Assembly (NCBI GenBank): GCA_013178015.1
Contig: JABLXR010000019.1
Location: forward strand, 1 to 64,000
DNA: 64,000 nt
Reading direction: 5' to 3'
Source: Anaerolineae bacterium
Lineage (GTDB): Bacteria; Chloroflexota; Anaerolineae; DRVO01
In this document: positions 60,195 to 64,000 of the stretch, piece after piece
Layout of the letters: each line of letters begins with the position of its first letter
Numbering within the stretch: the first letter of the stretch is position 1
Made by a program: the position numbers and the translations under genes
The notes under the pieces: generated by a model
Seen by the model: the letters and a program-made list of their open reading frames with translations, nothing else
The model's database searches: none
Told to the model about the DNA's origin: nothing

Positions 60195-60228
60195 GCTCAT
60201 TCGCTTCTGTCATCTTAGGCGGATGAGC
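60195..60228. promoter_or_regulatory. Inverted repeat upstream of the BREX island
   Basis: GCTCATTCGC (60195-60204) and GCGGATGAGC (60219-60228) pair at nine of ten positions with a 14-base spacer, 39 bases upstream of the first island gene on the minus strand. An operator for the composite HTH protein is possible. I could not find a clear minus-strand -35/-10 pair. Confidence 0.45.
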
Positions 60229-61243
60229 GAATTTGACCGGTTGCAGCGCATGCGCCCACGGCCCGGACGCGTTGGCCCGCGGCTTGGTACACCTGAGATA
60301 GTCGCGGAAGCTCCCCCAATGCCCTAACCCATATGAGGCACCCGGCCAGGCGCCGATGCTCACGGCAACCCTCGGCACCTGCGGCGAGCCGTCTACTCGC
60401 CCAACGATCAAGCGCAGGCCACTGAGCTGCCAGGTCTCCAACAGACCTAGAGACGGGCCGACTGCGCCCCTTTCCGTGCCCATGCGTGCCGATGTGCCAT
60501 GCTAGCTAACTATCGGCCAAATGACAAGCGGCCTTGAGCCATAGTCGAGACTAAGACTTGACCTATGCTCACCCTCAGCCAGCCGGGCCATGGTGTTCAT
60601 CTGAGTGGAGTACGCATTGAAGGCCCGTGGCTCTGGACTTCGCAAGGATACGCACTTCAGCAGGCTACGGACGGCTTACGGACCCGCCGGATAGCTCTGC
60701 CCAAAGCGAACAGCGGTAACGGTCCGCAAGAGGGCGAGCCCAGGCATTCCAGGAAGAGTCGCCTGCTGGTCACCGAATGGTTACGGGAGGCGCTAGACGG
60801 CCGGGACGGCTTGGCAGGCCTAGACGCATGTCGGTCTGCTCTTGGTGGCAGAGGCCCGTTCTCGGAGCTCCGGCACGAGGTCGCACACTCCGACGCAGGA
60901 ACAGCGTACGCACTCAGGCGGCAAGATCAGGAAGGAGTACGGGCGACGTTGGAGGGCAGGAAGTGCGGGGAGGCCGCCACCAGTGGGCAGAGTGTAGCAG
61001 ATCAACTGGTGCACCTGCCCGTGGAACTGGTGGCATTCGAGGCTTCCCGCTCGCTGGAGATGGAACGGCGCGATGCCGGATCAGTGTCGTGGGGGCCATG
61101 GCCATCGCCAGCCCCTAACCAGACACTCACTCCACCCCAGACCCTGACCACCTTCGCTCCCTCATGCTGACACGCCTTAGCCGGCCCTCACCACCTACTC
61201 TCCAGAACCTGCAATCTACTCCCCACAACTCGTCCCCTGTGAC
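60229..61243. other. Gene-free interval of about 1 kb
   Basis: Open frames here (for example 60565-61170 on the plus strand) have low-complexity, antisense-like compositions, no ribosome site and no family resemblance. I see no repeats, tRNA or insertion sequence. It may be decayed sequence at the outer edge of the defence island. Confidence 0.5.
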
Positions 61244-64000
61244 CTACAACCTACCCCGAACCAGGCGGACGGGGCCCAGCAGCCCGGCGGGCAGGCCGGC
61301 GGCCCGGTTGCGGTTGGCAGGGCCGTTGGTGACTTCAATGGATAGCTCGTGCTCCCCCGGCGCCACGTCCGTCAGAGTGCAGGTGTACGGAGGCCAGCCC
61401 AGGGAAGCCAAACGCCGCCCATCCACCCGTACCACCGCCACGTCCTCCACCCTCCCCAGGTCCAGCATCAGATCAGGCTCCGCCGGGATCCGCACCAACC
61501 GGCGATACACCGCCGACCCGGAGAACGTAGGGTATCCCATGGCGCCCCAAGGCTGAAGGTGAGTCAAGACCGGCGTTCCGGCCGAGCCCCGGATGAAGGG
61601 CAAGGAGAGATGGGCATACCGGTACTCGCAGGTGAAGTGCCCGTAGAGGTAGGGCACCTCCCGCAGGCCCCTCCCGGGCCCCTCGGCATCTATGCTCACT
61701 ACATTCAGCGTGGGAGTGCTGCCGCTCCGCAGGGCAGACCCAATGGGCGCCTGGATGTTCCGACAGTCGAACACCACCGCCCGTCGCCAGGCCTCGATTG
61801 GCTCCCCGTTCACGCACACCCGCCAGCGCCCTGCCAGCGAGCTCTCCTCCGTGACCAGCCATACATCGCGGACCTCGCCGGAGAGGAAGAAGCGGCAGCA
61901 GTAGCGCACCGGGCCCTCGCCGGCCGGCGTCGGATCCGGCTCGCGCCGGAGCAAATCGAACCCGGGAGCAGTGAAGTCCGGCGGGGCATGCTCGTCACCT
62001 AACGGACTGGCGTGCCAGTAGGCCAAGGGCAGGTGGTTGGGCTCGAACTCGACGGTCCAGTCGTCGCACCATTGCTCTAGCACCTCGGGAGCTAGCTTCA
62101 GGGACGAGAGCCGCCGGGCGGGCGGCCGCCCCGGCGACTCATTCAGCAGTACGCTCCCCCGCCCTGGAACCGACACCGCCGTGCCATCCACCCGTCCAGT
62201 GAACTCGGCTTCGCGGCGGTTGAAGACGAAAGTGTACTCCCCCCCGTCCCTGCGCCGACGCAGCACGAACAGGTCGCGCGCCCCCTGCCCCCATACATCC
62301 GTACCGGGCAACTCCCCTAGCACGCTTGGGCTCAGGGCCGACACCGTCGTGACCCCCGCCGGCTCCCACCGTTCCTGGGCATCGTCCGGACGCGAGCCCA
62401 GAACGCGCGGCAGGCCGCCCACGGCGATGACCCGTCCCCCGGCGCCGGCGTAGCGCTCCAGCGCTCGAGCGGTACCGGCATCCACGAAGCGCAGGTACGG
62501 CAGGATGACCACGCTGTACGGCTCAGGCGTGCTGAGCCTGCCGTCCGGGCCTACCCTCTCTTGCAGCGTCACCTCGTCTATGAAGTCGAAGTCCCGCTGA
62601 TGGCTGAGCAGCTGCTCCACCAGATCGTGGAGGCGCCGCTCGTCTTCGAGCACGGCCCGGGGCTCCTGCGCCGACAACTGGCAGGCCAGGCTGGTAGAGG
62701 GGTAGAGGACGGCGATGCCGCATACGTGCTCGCCCCCGGTCAGGGCCTGGCAGGTGCGATGCACGTGCTCCAGCAGGAGAGGCATGTGCTTCCATTCGCT
62801 GTGCTGGTAGAACAGGGAAGGGGGGACCTCGTCTTTGCGCGGCCCATCCACGGAGTAGCTCAGCCCATGGACGGCGAAATGGTTGATGCCCAAGGCCATC
62901 TGGTAGTCCAGGTGATACTTTAGATCGCGCAAGCGGGCTTCGTCCCCCACCACCGCCAGAGCATCGCTCCCGGCCTGCTCCCGGCCGAACAGGTGGGCTG
63001 CGGAGGAAGCTACCTTAAGCCCGGTGTGATAGGGAGCAGCGTCCGTCCAGCCCTCGCTCCCGCCGAGAGGGTCGGCGCAGGGAATGTGCAGGGGCCGGTA
63101 GGATCGGAGCTGGTTGGGCCACCAGGCAGCCGACAGCGTGAGCCACTCCGTGCGGGTCAGGTGCCCCGCTGCCTGGATGCCGTGTTCCTCGCACCAGCGG
63201 GCGATCTCACTTACGTAAGACTCGGTCTGCAGCCGGTGTTGCGTCTGGCGATAGTGGTGCCGGACCATCGCCGAGCGCTCGTCCACCTCCACCGCCAGAT
63301 GGGCCAAATATGGCTCCAGTTCATAGCCGTGATCCTCGCGGAAGGCCTCAGGAAAGGCCGGCGTCCACGGGTAGAGGAAGCCACCAGGACTAGGCTCGTC
63401 CGTGAAAGCCCCTCGGATGGTGACGCCGAACTCCTCCGGATACCGGCGCAGGTAGAGCTCGTGGCTGAGTTCCAGGAATCGCCTCACGGGCCCAGGGCGG
63501 AGAATGTCGGGATGTACGCCCGCATGAGGCACCACTCGGGCAGCAACCACCAGGTATCGGCCCGGCTCCGGGGGCGTCCAAGCCAAGGCGAACCGGTTGT
63601 CCACCATGGAGGTGCGCCAATGGGGGTGCCCCACCGGGTCCATGAGGGGAGAATAGGCCGAGTGCCGCAGGCTGCGGGCGGTCCAGCGCTGGCGGCGCGT
63701 ACCGCACCGGGCGGTCACGTCGAGTGGCTCGCCCAACCTCTCGCCTTCTCGCTTCAGGACGAAGGCCCGCAGCAGCTGCCCGGGCTCGAAGTCCACCTCG
63801 AACGGACCGGCGCCCTCCCTCTCCGCCAGGCTGAACTCCAGCCCTCGGGCGATGAACCCCGGCTCCTCCCACACCACCCGGCCCCCGGCAAGGCCACTGG
63901 GGTAGTAGTCCTCGTCCCAGATCCAGAACTCCATCCCGTAGGCCCGGCAGGCCGCCACTATGGTGTCCACCGCTCGCCACCAGTCCTCCGAGAGGTAGGG
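61244..64000 (-). CDS. GH106-like glycosidase (putative alpha-L-rhamnosidase), N-terminus outside window
   Basis: At least 918 residues are visible and the frame is open to the window edge (PYLSEDWWRAVDTIVAACR upstream of the GTG at 63970), so the N-terminus is missing. The barrel signature EFWIWDEDYYPSGLAGG and AFTDEPSPGGFLYPWTPAFPEAFREDHGYELEPYL resemble GH106 and related rhamnosidase-type enzymes. VILPYLRFVDAGTARALERYAGAGGRVIAVGG marks a beta-galactosidase-like Rossmann domain. The C-terminal ~250 residues are galactose-binding-like sandwiches (YCCRFFLSGEVRDVWLVTE, VAVVRVDGRRLASLGWPPYTC). The substrate is inferred only from family resemblance. Confidence 0.75.
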   Translation of the reverse strand, partial: PYLSEDWWRAVDTIVAACRAYGMEFWIWDEDYYPSGLAGGRVVWEEPGFIARGLEFSLAEREGAGPFEVDFEPGQLLRAFVLKREGERLGEPLDVTARCGTRRQRWTARSLRHSAYSPLMDPVGHPHWRTSMVDNRFALAWTPPEPGRYLVVAARVVPHAGVHPDILRPGPVRRFLELSHELYLRRYPEEFGVTIRGAFTDEPSPGGFLYPWTPAFPEAFREDHGYELEPYLAHLAVEVDERSAMVRHHYRQTQHRLQTESYVSEIARWCEEHGIQAAGHLTRTEWLTLSAAWWPNQLRSYRPLHIPCADPLGGSEGWTDAAPYHTGLKVASSAAHLFGREQAGSDALAVVGDEARLRDLKYHLDYQMALGINHFAVHGLSYSVDGPRKDEVPPSLFYQHSEWKHMPLLLEHVHRTCQALTGGEHVCGIAVLYPSTSLACQLSAQEPRAVLEDERRLHDLVEQLLSHQRDFDFIDEVTLQERVGPDGRLSTPEPYSVVILPYLRFVDAGTARALERYAGAGGRVIAVGGLPRVLGSRPDDAQERWEPAGVTTVSALSPSVLGELPGTDVWGQGARDLFVLRRRRDGGEYTFVFNRREAEFTGRVDGTAVSVPGRGSVLLNESPGRPPARRLSSLKLAPEVLEQWCDDWTVEFEPNHLPLAYWHASPLGDEHAPPDFTAPGFDLLRREPDPTPAGEGPVRYCCRFFLSGEVRDVWLVTEESSLAGRWRVCVNGEPIEAWRRAVVFDCRNIQAPIGSALRSGSTPTLNVVSIDAEGPGRGLREVPYLYGHFTCEYRYAHLSLPFIRGSAGTPVLTHLQPWGAMGYPTFSGSAVYRRLVRIPAEPDLMLDLGRVEDVAVVRVDGRRLASLGWPPYTCTLTDVAPGEHELSIEVTNGPANRNRAAGLPAGLLGPVRLVRGRL

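Noticed and set aside
60565-61170. 201-codon plus-strand open frame in the gap after the defence island
   Set aside because: No family resemblance, no ribosome site, and a composition like other shadow frames.

Overview
The window looks like high-GC chromosomal DNA from an anaerobic or facultative bacterium, most likely Chloroflexota of the Anaerolineae type. The clues are indirect: Thr/Pro/Glu-rich surface linkers (ATPEAETPTPEAE type), a secreted protein ending in LPLVLYRR, many GTG starts behind good Shine-Dalgarno sites, dispersed GTAGGGGCGAAC-type and CATGCTGAACGAAG-type intergenic repeats, and Hdr/formate-dehydrogenase genes. No rRNA or other taxonomic marker is present, so this placement is an inference.

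Layout. 1-6.1 kb: a frameshifted ISAs1 transposase, a GT2 glycosyltransferase, an amidohydrolase and a MATE transporter that have both been truncated and joined, a ferritin-like/VIT1 protein, and an integrase-like protein that lacks its catalytic residues. 6.2-15 kb: a seven-gene minus-strand operon (ABC sugar-binding lipoprotein, two permeases, two tandem deacetylase-like proteins, two sulfatases) behind a good sigma-70 promoter and an inverted repeat; it probably handles a sulfated glycan. 15-20.3 kb: a GNAT acetyltransferase, then an ECF sigma factor, a split membrane-anchored regulator and a membrane protein. 20.4-32.2 kb: a UroD-family protein, a formate/nitrite channel and hdrC-hdrB-hdrA-mvhD-fdhB-like-fdhA, followed by transaldolase. 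Both hdrA and fdhA carry one in-frame TGA at a position normally held by Cys or Sec, and each TGA is followed by a hairpin with a GGUC loop, so both are read here as selenoproteins. 32.3-39.2 kb: GH38 alpha-mannosidase, M14 peptidase, an LPVTG-anchored DUF7282-like protein and a PhnA-like phosphohydrolase. 39.3-43.3 kb: tRNA-Arg(CCT), then a PocR-type regulator followed by dsrE-like, tusA, a NarI/DsrM-like cytochrome b and an HdrD/DsrK-like Fe-S protein, a probable sulfur-relay/thiol-redox module. 43.7-46.1 kb: a large secreted GYWKTH-motif protein.

46.3-60.2 kb is a defence island. After an IS256 fragment, six minus-strand genes read, in transcription order: an 807-residue protein joining RNA-polymerase-alpha-CTD-like modules, a sigma region-4 helix-turn-helix and several HARE-type winged helices; a BrxP-like PAPS-reductase/ferredoxin/DUF4007 protein; a second DUF4007 protein; BrxC; PglZ; and a short BrxL. 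This matches a type 4 BREX core (brxP-brxC-pglZ-brxL, no methyltransferase), with the transcription-machinery-like protein as the unusual addition. About 1 kb without genes follows, then a partial GH106-like glycosidase runs off the right edge.

The most interesting items are the BREX-type-4 island with its composite regulator, the paired selenoproteins in an Hdr-formate dehydrogenase operon, and the PocR-DsrE-TusA-HdrED cluster. Several genes are broken (ISAs1 transposase, MATE, amidohydrolase, the membrane regulator at 17.1 kb, a HicB antitoxin). Single-base frameshifts may be sequencing errors if the source is a metagenome assembly.
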